From Oscheius dolichura (Eukaryota; Nematoda; Chromadorea; Rhabditida; Rhabditidae), in assembly GCA_932521035.1 (NCBI GenBank), contig OW051497.1:6138001-6202000 (forward strand): 64,000 nucleotides of DNA, written 5' to 3'. The stretch's first letter is position 1, and the number at the start of each line of letters is the position of its first letter. The notes beneath the pieces are model-generated. The model worked only from the letters and a program-made list of their open reading frames with translations. It did no database searches and was not told where the DNA came from. This document shows positions 23,590-37,200 of the stretch, one piece after another. Both the position numbers and the translations under genes were made by a program.

Positions 23590-23633
23590 ACGTAAAAATC
23601 TCAATGTATATTTCAAATAAATAATCAACCGGA

Positions 23634-24823
23634 TTAATCGATGGGATCCAAATGGGCACTGTTGATGTAGACATGCCTGGAGGAGGGGCCGGGCCTGCTC
23701 ATATAGGGTGGATCCTGTGCTCGAATATAAGCCGTCGGTTGGACTGCAACCGTCCTATGGGGAGCCACGCAGACAACTCGGGCGACTTGTTGCTGATATT
23801 GGAACACGGGCTCGGGGTCGTGGTGCAGGGAAATGGGATCCTCTTCTTCCTCTACGGCTATCACTTCCTCTACACATCCCACTCCTTGGTAGTCTTGAAA
23901 CTGTGGGTCGTGATACTCCGCGATGTCGTATTCCGCCGTTAGCTGGTCGGATTCTTGGTGCTCACCCATGACTTGAGGTTTTCGGGGGCTGTGAAGTCGT
24001 CGCCTTTTCGGTGGGCGATGAACAAGCTCTATTTCAATCTCCTCTTCTTCGTTTTCATCCATGTTCATTGGGAACAGTGGTGGAGGTATTTGAGAAGGGT
24101 CGAGTTCCGTGTAGTAGCGGTCGGGCACTTCTTCGCCCTGTTGTTGTCGTATCATCTTCCTCTCGGCTTTCCGCTGCTTCCATGCATCTTCTGGCTCCTG
24201 TAGATGTTTTCTCATTATTTCCATACGCTTCTTAATCTTTCGAAGCCGATCTTCTCGCTGGTCGTGAACTGTAAAAAGGCAATCCAAAATATATAAGTTC
24301 ACAAGCACTTACTCTCTTCGGATTCTTGAGTATAATGCCGTAGAGATTTGGTTCTGATCTGAAAACGGATAATTGTAAAGAGAATATTATTTCTAGAGCT
24401 GCAGTTTCGCTTTCTAACTGTAATGCTCTCAGGCTTCGCTTTCAGTATACTACGATTACCGCAGAAAAAGAGCGACATGTTTAAACCGGCCTGAATTCCC
24501 CAACAAATCATAAAACGGGCGTACTTCGTCTGGTATATCCTGTGTAGTCAAATGTAAGCTCGGAGCAAAGTCGACATGGGACGGATCATTACTAGGTTTT
24601 CCATTAACAAAATGAATACTACATACGCTATCAACCTTCTTAAACCCGTTGTTCCTCTAAAATTTCAAGTAAAAAAAAGGAAACGAAATCTAGGTACCTT
24701 CTCAGCACATGTGTTCATCCATTGCAATCGTTGAAGGGTGCCCTCCTTTGGTATACAAAAGAATTTGATATGTTCTAAGCATTCTTTCCGTCCCCAACCA
24801 CAAAAAATACAACGTCGATACAT
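23634..24823 (-). CDS. THAP-type zinc-finger protein, 335 aa
   Basis: This is a nuclear DNA-binding protein. Exons are 24698-24823, 24487-24656, 24419-24449, 24313-24358 and 23634-24268, all in phase. The N terminus reads MYRRCIFCGWGRKECLEHIK, then FFCIPKEG, LQWMNTC, VDSVCSIHFVNGKP and DFAPSL. That gives the C-x2-C...W...C-x2-H zinc signature of THAP domains with the usual FxxP and IHF elements. The rest is charged and disordered: basic (KIKKRMEIMRKH, RPPKRRR, a likely nuclear signal) and acidic (NEEEEIEIEL, VEEEED), with Gln- and Pro-rich parts. There is no transposase domain. The short third exon could instead read through into the fourth. The ATG directly follows TTTCAG, which suggests trans-splicing. 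Confidence 0.82.
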
Positions 24824-27800
24824 CTGAAATTATTTTTTTTAAATATTCGTAAAAATGCTAGTGAAAAATATGAAAAAAATAAGGAAAGTGATGCCTGCAG
24901 CGAATGGCAGCGGCCGCACATTGAAGAGGCCAGGGTCACACAGCTACGCGTATTGATCGACGGGCCACCGTAAGAGAAAAGGCGAAATAGAGCGCAATTT
25001 TGGCGAGTCAAATTGTGTGTTTCTGCTTTAAGATACAAATATGAGAACACTGGGCTGTAACTACGGTTGAAACTTGATTAGTAGATCAAAAGGAAGGCTA
25101 GAAACGGATACCTTGCAGTTAACATCTGTTGGATTCCCAGAAATACACTAAAGCTTGTTCGAAAGGTTCCATTGAGGCTCCAGCCCAACAAAAGCGGTAA
25201 ACGCTTGGAAAAGCGCGCTTCTGTCCTAAAAGACTGATTGAAAACGCTTCTACTCAAGAATAAACAAGTTGGCAATAATGCCTGAGTGATATCTTGTGAT
25301 AAACTTGCATCTACATAAGGCATTCACTTCATATTCTTCCAATCTGGAATGTAATTTCATCAGACGCCGTTTACAATGACTATTGGCCTCTATCAGATCT
25401 ATTGAATTAGTCTTTACCGCCTATATAGAGGAAGCGGGTCATTGAATGATAAGACCAGCGTTGCAAAAATTCAAACAACAAATTCCTGTGCAGTCAGCCA
25501 CCGGCTGTATCCTGGCGGGTGTAGCTTCCGGCTTTAGCCGTTATCCAACTACTGGGGTTACGAAATTCTCCTTACCCAGGGAAACCCGTTTATTGTGCTT
25601 GTCACAGCTGCTGACTTCATTGAGAACAGCAATTCTCAGCTTCTTCGCCCTGAACGACCTTTCCCTTGCCTATTTGTTCGTCAATTACTCCTCTTTTTTG
25701 CGGTCACTGATGTGAACCTGGAACAGTTGCTGATTGAGCCATCCAGCGAACCCGTTCCATTTCGATTCTTCCTCAAATACATGTCTTCTTCCTTACCCAT
25801 ACTTGAAAATTAGGGGGAATTGTTTTCATAACGGCCTCTTAATGGTGTAATCCGCTATTCGGACGAATATCATCAAGGTTTTTCTTACACAGCTGGGCAG
25901 AACAGTCCTCAGCGCATATGTTTTGACCCGGTGCTTATTCTTGCAATGGTTGGAACCTCGTTCGAATGCAACTATCTAAGTGGAAAATATGCTTACGTTC
26001 GTTCGAAGTATTTGACTCGGGAGAAAAGCTTCTTATGTGCTCGTGATGTTTTTTTGAGATCAAATGCGCCAAGTTTCTGCTGTCTATTGTTGCCAGTTCC
26101 CTCAAAAACCGTCACCACTGCCGATAACACCTTTGATTGGGTCATTTTGCTTTATTGTGGATATTATTCTCTCAGGGCCGAGAACACTCTCCCTCCGATA
26201 CCCTTGTATTAATCGTTTTTCATGCGTATCCACAAATCGTGACGCCAGTTTTGCGTTGCTTATCTCAGTCTCGCCCGATGCCGGGAATAGAGTACAATCC
26301 AATTGGCACCTCATTTTTCTTCCTGCCAAGAAGTGTTCGTTTTACTCCACCACGCATTTAGTTTCTTGGCAAATAAAATTTGACAGCCTCAAGAGTTACC
26401 AAAGAGTGCTCTTTTAAACAAGATTATCGTCAGTTCCGTTTGCCATAAGGTGCCTATTCAGCATTTTTGAGTCTTTTATGATCAGTGAAGGAGGAACACC
26501 CACAGTTCATTCATAATCTTTCTCTACCCCCTTACCGATGTTTCTCTTTCAGAGCCTGGGCTTCTAATTGTTCTCCGGAACAATGAGCGACGCTTACCAT
26601 CAGCTCATCTGCCACGTCTTGGTGAGTTACTCCTTTTTTCAGCCCAGCCATGGCCTATTTCTGCCATCTATTCAAAAGTTCTTGTTGTTTTACCCCAACC
26701 CAACAAAAGGTGTCGCAGTTAATCGGCTCTCCTTTGCGACAATTAGCATAAGCTGTTTATGGCCGTCCCCATACGGTAGTCTGTGTACATTTGGGATTTA
26801 CACGCAGGCCGTCGCAGCTGACAGCCGATGCTTACCAGAGTTGCTTCCCGTCTCTTGTTCTTTGAATGTGAGCATCTCTACCTGGTCATCCTTTGTAAGC
26901 GACTGTAAAAAGATGTGTCATGTTGCTCTCAAAGAGTATATCCGTTGTTCTCCTTTCCCCTTGTCTTAACATTTTTGCTTGAAACTCCGAAATGATTGCC
27001 AGTGGAAGAAAGGTGTCTGTGACTAAAGTTATACTTCCGTGACATTCCTGAAACCTACAGGAAGTGCTTTATTTTCTCTGCGCTAATGTTATTTTATGAG
27101 CAGAAGAGGGCAGCGGCCCTAAGAAACAACAGAGTACTACTTATGGCTGTCACCGGAAGCAACTCTGTTTGCTCGGCCACCCGCGATCTGTACCAACTGA
27201 CGATACCTCAGTCGGCCAATCCTTTTGCACATTGGCCTCAAAGATTCCTCACGTGTGACCTCCTCCTATAAATTGAAACCTCACAAAGGCCCATTTACCA
27301 AAGACCATCAGCCAGTAGTAGCCCCTCGCGCAGTCCTGACTGACCGAAACTCGTCCCTAAAAGCCGTCTGTTTCTAATTATAACCAATGTACAGTTGAGG
27401 AACGGACAGATGCTGCTTGGCTGTCTTCATGATCCCAGTCATATATCTGCCATAATAAATGACCGATTGGAGTGGATCCCGCGGAGCCGGGAGGTGGTCA
27501 TTTCGTAATCAGCGCAGAAAATGTCACGGCTCCCTTTACACCAACAGTCGCCGTTCTTTCGCTCCGCCATCACTCTTTCCGATTATACAAATTTTGCGGG
27601 TTTGATCCCATTCGCAAATCCATTTGCATCCAAATCAACGATTTTCCCGTTACGCGACTGGACTCTCGAGAAAACGTTTCAACCCGGGCAACACCTGTTC
27701 TCCACCCTCACTTTCTTTTGTTTTCCTACCCAGATAGCCCATTCCATTCGATTCCGAGCTGTGAAATCCGATCAACCGTAATTTGCCCAGACAATTACTT

Positions 27801-29529
27801 TTTGCCAATGCCATATGTTCCGCTCTCGCCCAATTACATTAACTTTTTCCCGGCGATATCCGCGGTTATGGTAGATGTCTCACCATTTATATTCTCCACG
27901 ACCATCCATATACCGAAACCGACAACTGGTTCCTTCCCAGGCAGAATTATCCCAAACCATTATCAAATTGCGAATGGTTTAAATGGAACTCTAACCGCCC
28001 ATTTTACCCTTTCCCGCCATAATTTTCAAGGATTGATAACGGCTTCCTATCATCTTCTTCAGTCGAGAAACTTGCTACTTCACGCCTTTGCAAACTGTTC
28101 TTTTAGCGATCCCCTTGATTAATGCAGCTATTCTTGGGAAGCGAGCGAGTGAATCTGTCCAGAGACGCCCCGCGGTTCACCCCCGCCAACGGTTTTCAAA
28201 ATTGGCGCCTAGTTTGCGCGGCAACGAAGATACACAGGGCTAGTACAGAAGCCCCAGCCTGTTGCCAAATTGCAATTAGCCCGTCACTTACTAATCGTTT
28301 TCTTCCGAATTTTTCCCTCAAGCAAGTCGCAATTATCCCAATCTTCAAGAGTTTTTACGTGACATCTGTCCGGATTTGTTTGTTTTGCAAATAAATTCCT
28401 GGTGATATCTGGGTTGACCCTTACGCTAACGTTCCTTCCCAATTCTCGCACCCGAATCTGTCGTTTACAACTCAGGTTTGCTTACGCGGACGGAGTAAGG
28501 CGTCCTCATAAATTGAGAAAGCCGTTTACGGGTCCACTAAACGCTACGGTCAGCAGCGACAGTCACTCCTTTTTTCCCTAACCCACACTGGTTTACTTTA
28601 CCGTAATGGCTCTTTACCCACCTAAATTAAATTGACTGCAAAAGTATCGTCTCTTTTTCTTACGATTTGTGTTCCAAATCGCGTGAAAGTGACCGTTTGT
28701 CAAGGCCAGTTGTGCCAAAAGGTTGTGCAGACCGCCGGTGGTGCTGCTACTACACCCATACCTTTTGATCTGTCCCGCTTCTGGGTCAGCTTCTTTGGCA
28801 AAGCATTTTCTGCATCTATCAAGAGCGGGCATAAGACTGCACATATACAATATAGCATCAAGTCTTGAATATAACGGCGCCATATATAAAACATGAAAAC
28901 CTACTTTACACATTTTAAAATGATTTTGCACCGAATCATTGTTTACTCTGTCTTGTGCTGGGAAAGAAGTTCACAGTAGTTGTTTGTCCATAAAGGAAAA
29001 CCTGCTCTTTCGAATGGCAATCTATTATTATGCCTCCCTAAGCGTTCCAAATTTACAGCGCTCTCGCCTTGCTTTTTTCATTGACTCACTTTGAAGATTC
29101 TTAGCCAGATAGTAGATTACGCGCCTCATTGTCGGATCTGCATCATTGATCTCGAAAAGGGAATAGTCCGTAAAATGTGGACTCGTTGCGCATGTGGTAT
29201 GGGGATGTTTTTATGCAGTTAGGAAAGAAGCTGTCGACCACCTGGGCATTCACATTCTCAAAAGTTTAAACCGCGCAGTGGACACTCGACCGTTTTTATG
29301 CCCAGATGCTGTCACAAAAGTAAAGGTCTCCTGCCATCCGTCCTATTTATCACTGGAAAGTTTAATGTGTATCTTACGAACTGCGCGGGAACTTTTGATA
29401 AATAGGTATCCGAACGACCTTTTTGCCAAACCTCCGTGGGACAGTTTTTGCCCAATTAACCTATTGAAGCGACCGCGGACTTGTCGAGATCTCCATGCAT
29501 CAAGTTTCTAATACCCTCGTTCTTTACAG
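24824..29529. other. Long pyrimidine-rich gene-free region
   Basis: About 4.7 kb. The plus strand from about 25.4 kb is C/T-rich, which depletes stop codons and creates long spurious frames (the longest is 216 codons at 27472-28122). Those frames match no family and have no consistent splice partners. The region lies upstream of the large beta-repeat gene and may contain its outron and regulatory DNA. Confidence 0.55.
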
Positions 29530-32500
29530 ATGGCGTGGTCCAGAGACAACAAGCTGAGCATCCGCGTCGAGAAAGGCACTAAGCCGAAGCTGAAAATCAG
29601 CGAGGACGGAAAAAGCTGTCTGGTTGGTTTCTTTTAACACCTTCCTTCGCAAAGGTTCCAAACGGATCGACGCTCTTTTATCACCTCTGGCGTTGGCTTT
29701 CATCTTTGCGACGATTCACTGCGCGTGTTAAGAATTCAATCCATTCGTCCGTAAAACCCAGGCGTTGGAACTAAGAGGATTTGACGGAAGTCACTTGACA
29801 TGTAATATTAGACCACAACACATGGCAATGGGTGTCTGTTCATTTTGTTGACAGGAGAGGAAAACAGAAAACTGATTAATCAATTTAGGTTACCGTCCCT
29901 CAAGATACATATGTCAATTGGCCTCCCATCAAGACTGAACTCGAGGGAGGATATGTGGTCACTGTCCAGCGACTACAACAACAGTATAAAATTGAACTTA
30001 AACATTTTGTGAGTCTTTACATTAACGGGATCATACTCCTTTTCAGCATGAGCGTAAACCTGATCTCGTATTGTATTCCTCGGCCTTCACTCATGAGAAA
30101 GATATCAAAACACAGATCAAAGAGATTAATACTACAGTAGCCCATGTAAGCACTCTTTCCTTCTTGCCACATTTCAACTGTTCAGATTGGAATAGCTGCC
30201 CCAAATTTAGATGTTTGTGGTGTGCTCAAAGGTGTCAGAATGACATTGGAAGCCTCGTCCGGTACAATGCATGTTAATGCAAAAATATTGGCCGAACGGC
30301 TCTCTCTACATGGGCAGAGCATTGTTATTGCACCCGAAGCACTCATTTCCACTTCCAGGTGGAAGGTTAGATTTTAATCAGATCTTATCATCTGGACGTT
30401 CTTAGGTAATCTCTCGGAAACTTCAAATCGATGGCAAGATTTATCCGTTCGAAAGTGCTGTATCGCCCCGGCATATGGACGTTGAAATCGATGCCGGCCT
30501 TGTCCACCTGGGAGTTGATGGATGCGTGGGTGAATCGAACGAGAAGGAGAACTGCAGGACAGTTCGAGTAAGTAGAGACAAAGCCCTGTTTGATCAGATA
30601 ACTTTAGCGGCCGACACAAGCTCCTACACAAATAACAACCGACACTATGAACCTCAGAATCAGCGGGTCAATTGCAAACTATGGGAAAATAGTAGCCGGA
30701 GAGAAAATTGACCTTCTTATCGGCGGAAGTATTCTATCGTTGGCTGACGGAACTTTTGATAGCGCGGGCAGAGGATACGGGGCACTGAAACAGATTCGCG
30801 GCATCAACTCGGCCCCAGAATGCCCTCCCTCCTCGTCACAGTTACAGACTGCCATTCTTTCGGAGAACACAGCTGCTGCTGCCAAACTGATTGAAAGCGG
30901 CGTAGACCTAAATGATACGGTATCAGCACCATTTGCTCTTTTGATATTCATTTCTAGGTTCATCGAAAGCGAAAGACGTTACGTCAGACGGCGGCTGCCA
31001 TATATCGGGATAAGAAGAAGGAGTCCACTAGAAATGGAGTGCGACAGAATATTACCCTCATCAATGCGCTGTTTACGGTACACGATTGGAGGTAAGATGA
31101 CGTTTAACTGCTTCGTACAAGGTATTTATAGGAGGGGCTCAATTTCGTCTCATACCATTGTGGCCACTACAGGAAAGAATTGCGACGACTGCGCACAGTT
31201 TGCTGCCCAGCAGTTACAATTAAATGTCAGTGGGAAGGCCGCCATTGAGGACGATTCTATTTGGGCATGTACATGGGTAGAGCTGGAAGTGGGAACCGAT
31301 TTAATCATTGCTGGTATCTATTTTTAAAAAGGGGGCAGTAACTTACTTTAGGACAAGTAAAACAGCGATCGCTGCTTGCTCACTGTGGAGGAAATATTGT
31401 TACCACTCCGAATGGCATCATTAGTGAGGAAATATTTGCTCGTCTCACCTGTAAGAGGTTCGAATGTGACGGAATCTGGACAGTTGGGGAGAGCACGACA
31501 TTAGACGCTCTGGAGAACATCGAATTCCGACCAAATTCACATTTGGAATCAGAAAAGGTCTATTCGTTTGTTTTATTCATTGGCAGTCAGTTTCAGCTAG
31601 AGTTGGCCTGTGACGGTAATGTGCTAATCGACGGCTCTTGGCAGATTGCGTGTGGATGGGCAAAAATTATGGGGCAAATAAAGATTGGCCCACCGGCGAA
31701 GATTTTTGTAGAAGAAACGTTTTCTGCAGCAGCCTTGAGGTTTGCAAACTTTAGACTGGCTGACAATGCTTTCATTTCTTTTCAGTTTATATTGCCATGG
31801 ATTTATGAATGTCACAGACTTGTGTGAGCTGCAGCTTCATAATTTTGCTCACTTCCTTCCCAATTCTAAGGTTGAATGTAATGTGTTCAATCTCGTCTGT
31901 GAATCTGTTTGTACCCTTGGCGGGCTATGGATTGCTGATAATTTATTAGTAGGGCATATTTTTTATCCCGTCATTTAGTTCTAGGTTTACTCTCGACAAG
32001 AATTGATCACTACGTCGACAGGAAAGGCAGCGGTCTTTACAAAAGCCAACATAACTACTGGAGCATTCCGAAATGATGCAACTTGGCAGGTCGAGACTAT
32101 TCTAAGCGGCTTATTCACGGTGCCGTTTTCAGGTTGAAAAGGATTGCACTTTAATCGTCGGTGAAATTGAGCAGTCCGATGATGGATTACTTTTTGTCAA
32201 ACAGACTTTGGATGTATCCATTTTCTCGGACTCCCAAGAATGTTGGGCTGGAAGGACTATCTGCAGTCGGCTCTCCATGACGTAGGTGTATTATCCATTC
32301 TGTTACAATAGCGCTTCAGATGTCGCAAGCACTGCTGTTACGAGGGATACCTGCGGGCCAATGAAGTGGATATACTGCTGCCTTATTCTGGAGAATCTCA
32401 GATGGTAGCTACAGGACAATGGGATATCCTTTCTGGTCCATTAACTCTAAAAGGAAACAGGTATTTTGTCTTAATTTTCTTGGGGCAGCAATAATTTAGT

Positions 32501-35500
32501 GATTTCGCTGTAACCAACCTCAGACAGGCGCCGATGCCATCGTTTATCATGAAAGGGAAGCTCACGGCTTCTGCTATTGTGGCCCCCTTCCTGGCTGTCG
32601 AGCTGTCAGAAGAATCTGTAACCCGTCTATTGGGAATAGTTTCCGTTTATCCCGAGATCGAATTCAACGTTCTCGTCTCAGTCGGGTCGTTACACATGCG
32701 AAGTGGTTCCACCTTACTTTCAATGGCTAGTGAACCAAGAGCTGAGGGGATTATTTGTGCAACCAGCTGGCACCATTACGGACAGGTTCTTTTGCATCCT
32801 TATCTTTGCTGATCTGACTCATTAGGTCCGCTTCAATGCAGAAGAAGTCCATATACTGGTTGCTACTTGGATCAACAAGGGACGTGTGACTAACACCCCT
32901 CAAAAACAGAACCACGTCAGGCATTGCTGTGTTACAATTGAGGAACTATTCTTGAATGAGGGGACCCTAGCTAGCGACGTACTGAAAATGATCGGAGAGG
33001 GCGTACTAGACAACCGGGGAAGAATATTTGCTGCAGACACCATGGACATCAGACTGAGCAATTTTGACAATGAAGAGGTAGTTTTCTTCCACTTCTTGTT
33101 CACACATATTGTAGGGAATCATGGAGTCCAAGAATAAGATGCACCTGCTGTCTGCCACCAGTGAATGGACCAAGCTCTCCGGAGCTGTAAAAGCCAAGAA
33201 AGGACTCGATTTATGCGCAGCTCGTCTACAAGTGGCTATAAAGGATGCGTCTGCTTTATCGAAAGATGAAAAATTGTCTTTCTCTGCCAAATCAGATCTC
33301 ATTCTGTCCTCAGCTGTTGCGGATGAAAGCAGACGGATAGCAATGGGTGTGGCAGCACAGAAGACAGTCACCCTTGATGCTCCTATTGAGATTGACCGCC
33401 TTGAGGTAGGGAAACAATTTCCGAGCATAATAATGCAACTTTCTCAGGTCGTTTTGGGAAACCATCACATCGTGGAACCTGTCATTTTGAGGATTAGAGA
33501 AGGCGCGGATGTCGTTGTCAACAGTTTGGTAATCCTTGGAGAGGCGAAGGAATTGCACATTATCATCGATGGTAGCCTTTCTTGTGGACGCCTTACCGTG
33601 GCTCAAGGATTTGTAAGCGTGCTAATTGCTGGCAAAGGACATATTGAGGTTACCTCTTTTGCGTTTGGTTTCACTTCTTTTATAGATGAACAGTCTCTAT
33701 GCCCCGGAATCATTTGTCTCTTTTGATTTGTACCAGCTAATAATGCTGGCTGATGCTACAGCCAAGACAATGAGGATATTGAAAGATTCGATCTTCCGCC
33801 CAGCTGTCCCGCAGGAGAATGGAGCTACAACACTGAACTGTGAAAAAGTGTACATTGATGGAACATTATTTGTAGAGTCTAAGCTATTCATAGGAGCAGT
33901 CAAGGTTTGTGCTGTTTTTTCCAACGGATCCCTCTTTAGCAAGGAGAGACTGTAATCGCCGGCTCAGTTATTGGTTCTTCTATCGATAGCGAACTCAGTA
34001 TCGAAGGAAATCGGGTTACCATTTCTGGCCAAATTGCCAACTTGAAGTTCCTTGAAATCTATGCCAAAGATCGTTGTAATATGTCAAGGATGAAAATGAA
34101 GGTAGTCTCTTTTGTGTCCTTGTTTAAAAGGTTTATAGAATGTGACCGGAGCCGCGCTTGATGCAGCCGAACTGATCATTTCCGGAGACATCGAAGGATT
34201 TGGCAACATTGTGGCGAACTGTGGCCTGATAAGCACGGACGGAGTAACAAAAGTCTCACGGGGATCGTCGATTTCTTTGTTTGCAACGACGCTTGTCAGC
34301 AATATCAACTTCTTGGAGTGTGAGAAAGTCACGATGGGAGCTCGTCGAACTGCCACCATCACTGGAGATTACGAAAGTGTCAAAGAGATAGAGCTGGATG
34401 CGAAATGGTTAAAAAGTCAAGCGAGCTACAACAAGTGCGAGAAGCTGACCATGACCGCATGGTCTCTCCAGCTCGATGGAAAAGTTGAAGCAACTCAAGC
34501 GACGTGCACTGCTTTGGGAGTTATTCTCTGCACAGCGAGCCTCGACTGTTTAGCTGTACAGCTCATCTCTCCGTTTGTTATTGCCCTGGAAGGCGATCTT
34601 CCGGATTGTGTTGAAGTGCAATCACTAGTGCTGCTCTCAAAGATAGCCACACCAACAGGGCTTTCGTACCTCCACCTCTGTTTTGAAGAATCTATCCACT
34701 CCGCGAAAATAACGACATCCCAATCCGATTCTTGGAAAATGACGGCCGATATGATGAAAGACAGGTTCAGCTCGGCTACAGTCGACGTGGAGGAGATGTT
34801 GCTCGGTACGTTCCTTTCCTCTACTTTTGTTATAACCCTTGGTTCCAGGATTGAAATACATAAGCGATCTTAAACCCATTCGGGTAGAACTGGATACATT
34901 CTCTGCGCTCTACCGCGAGCTTATTGATATGTGCTCAAAGTTCAACAAGAGCCCTATTAGTCTCTTCAGGTTGGCCCAATTGCTATTGAGCATTTCGTTA
35001 TTTATTCCAGTGTATCCGATCTAGTCGCTGTTATCCAAAACGGGCGCAGACAATTTGCCGTTGCTAACACTCCTGAGAAACAAGTGAAGAAGACCAAAAG
35101 ACTTTCATGTGAGTGGATGTTCGCATAAGCAGGAGCCTCAAATCTTTTAGCTGGCCTTCTTTACGAATCGCTGGCGCAGTTCCGTGGAACCCGATACTTG
35201 AAAGAAAACCGAGGGTCAGTTGACGCGGATGGTGGATACGCCAGTCGCTCTTCTAGCGAGGACCTGGATATGAAAGACAGGCCAGGGTAAGTCGTGTTAC
35301 CATTCCCTTGATAATGTTTAGGTCATCCAGTAGTGGTTTGGCCCCCTCACCGCATCTGCCATTGTTTGAACCAAATCACCTGGAAAAACTCGAGCAACGG
35401 CTGGGTCAGACTCTGGCTACCAGTGAAATACCCCAGAAGGAGATTAGTAATTACTGCATTGAGTATGACGCTATTGTACCTGTCGAGATTATTCTTATAG

Positions 35501-36021
35501 GGAAGAAGAACTAATCGAGTTCGAAGAATTGGAACAAGAAATAAAGGAGGCTGAAAGTGGAGTGATAAGAACCGATTTCATAGTAACTAGAGATCAAAGG
35601 ATACAACTTGCTAGGTGATCTTTCCCTTGTTCATAATAACCTACCTATTCAGGTTAAAACAGAAGTTTAAATGCATGCTGCCATCCCGACCACGGCCGCA
35701 GTTCCCTCTCCTAAGAGCTCCAAGTTCCAATGATTTGGTAATGAAACGATTCAAGGTGGGTCTCGTACCGTTTTTTTCACAATATCCTCCAGGTTAAAAA
35801 TACACTGTCAACGTTGGATCTGCGTTCTTTTGGTAGCGAGTCTTCGTTGGCTTCGTTGGATTTAACGACGACAGGAGATTTCGGCAGTCCAATGAATTTC
35901 CCGGCTAGTCCATTCCAACGGTTTGATTGGTTTTGGTGTTAGAACGACCGTTTTTTTCAGTTCCCGCATTCCAAGAGGATCGTTCAGAAGTCCACGAAAG
36001 CTGATGGTCGTAGATAACTAA
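29530..36021 (+). CDS. Giant beta-repeat protein of unknown function, 29 exons, 1,724 aa
   Basis: Twenty-nine exons from ATG 29530 (directly after TTTACAG) to TAA 36021 splice with unbroken phase; most introns are about 30-45 bp and the first 266 bp. There is no signal peptide or TM helix. The N terminus (MAWSRDNKLSIRVEKG, then a beta-rich CLVTVPQDTYVNWPPIK) leads into hundreds of residues with short beta-strands and Gly turns: LRISGSIANYGKIVAGEKI, LNVSGKAAIEDDSIWACT, LIDGSWQIACGWAKIMGQI, LGGLWIADNLLVYS, LIISGDIEGFGNIVANCG, LQLDGKVEATQAT. This alternation resembles a beta-solenoid, as in filamentous adhesins or bactofilins. A single ankyrin-like motif (SENTAAAAKLIESGVDLND) and a basic linker lie near residues 300-345. 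From about residue 1,450 it is Ser/Pro-rich with an acidic coil (EEEELIEFEELEQEIKE). I do not recognise the family. AATAAA at 36140-36145. Confidence 0.85.
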
Positions 36022-36631
36022 CTTATTAACATGACTTTAAATGTGCAAATATTAACATGACTAATCCACATATCTCCACAAGATTGAAATGTACATAATT
36101 TTGGAAAATCATATATTCACGGGTTATCCTCGTATTATTAATAAATAGTTTCCTGTTCGACTTTCCGATTGTCTCTTACATATCTTGGAGACGGAATGCA
36201 ACTTCCAATGTGCTCTACAATACAAATCGATCTTCAGTGTGGCGGAAACAAGTCCAAGGTTCTATCGTGCTCTAAGTTACATTGTGTTTCACTCTCTGTT
36301 ACTTATAAAATGCACAGCACCGCATCTTTTAGCTCGCTGAGGTTTCCTTTCTAGAAATTGCCATGGGTGTTATTATATTAACGCCGAGTAAAACAGATCA
36401 AGAACTAAGGTATAAACGACCGAAAGGAGAATTAAAGCAATTCCCTCTAATAAATCCGATTTTCAGACAGGTGGTGAAAAATTACGCTTTCTCTCTCTTA
36501 AAGGTCTGACCTTTTCGGTAAATAAGATTAGCTTTCGCTACGTATAAAATAGTCTATTTATCAATTATTAGCTGTTGAAAGAAAAATTGGAATGTGGCAT
36601 TCGTTTGCGCTTGTCTCATTCGTCGTCATAA
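36022..36631. other. 3' flank of the beta-repeat gene
   Basis: About 600 bases with the likely poly(A) signal (AATAAA, 36140-36145) and a short direct repeat of TTAACATGACT near 36030-36062. No gene is seen. Confidence 0.4.
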
Positions 36632-37200
36632 ATGGAAAAATATATTCGCTATGGATTTCGAGCTGAGCAGATTCCCAACAACAACTGCAGGTACACTAAA
36701 AACTATCGTAATCATCCCCAAGAATGCGCTTTAACCGTCTATAGTTTTAATAGCATGTCAGACTGGGTCTTTTTAATTTCTTCTGTGATTTCTACTTTTA
36801 TACCTTGTAACTTATGCGTGCTCTTCGGTTTTTTACATTAACCCAAATCCCCTAAGCATTTAATAGTAAGAAGACTGGGTTCAAGCGATAATGAGCTTTA
36901 CATGGTATCCCGGTTCTTCAGAGATAACGGCAAACAGCATCTGTTTGGCACTAAATGTTCGTATTATATTTTCAGTATAGTGCCACTCACAAAAGAGCAA
37001 TGGTATGCCCAAGGGCTCTACATGCAATTCTTCCTGGTGCCCATTTGGTTGATCCTTACGGGTGCTGGCAAGTAGCGAACGGAATCCCAGCAATTGTCTA
37101 TCTGACATTGAACAAGACCATCCGCTCGGATATTCGACGTTTCTTCCACTTGCCAAGATGCTTTGCAGTTTCTGATGCAACTCATTCAAGGCCCCTATAA
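36632..37200 (+). pseudogene. Remnant of an SRT-family chemoreceptor
   Basis: Two pieces of a nematode serpentine receptor of class T are visible. The N-terminal piece (36632-36690) reads MEKYIRYGFRAEQIPNNNC, the usual SRT start. The C-terminal piece reads WYAQGLYMQFFLVPIWLILT (about 36999-37061) and then, one base out of frame, WQVANGIPAIVYLTLNKTIR (about 37069-37128). The latter is the SRT helix-7 signature. Only about 310 bases separate the two pieces, too few for helices 1-5, and no splice restores the frame at the break. It is therefore a deleted and frameshifted receptor gene. The long minus-strand open frame over this stretch is its shadow. Confidence 0.62.

Noticed and set aside
27472-28122. 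216-codon open frame on the plus strand
   Set aside because: It lies in a C/T-rich region where purine-rich stop codons are scarce. The translation has no domain, signal or helix pattern and no sensible splice partners.
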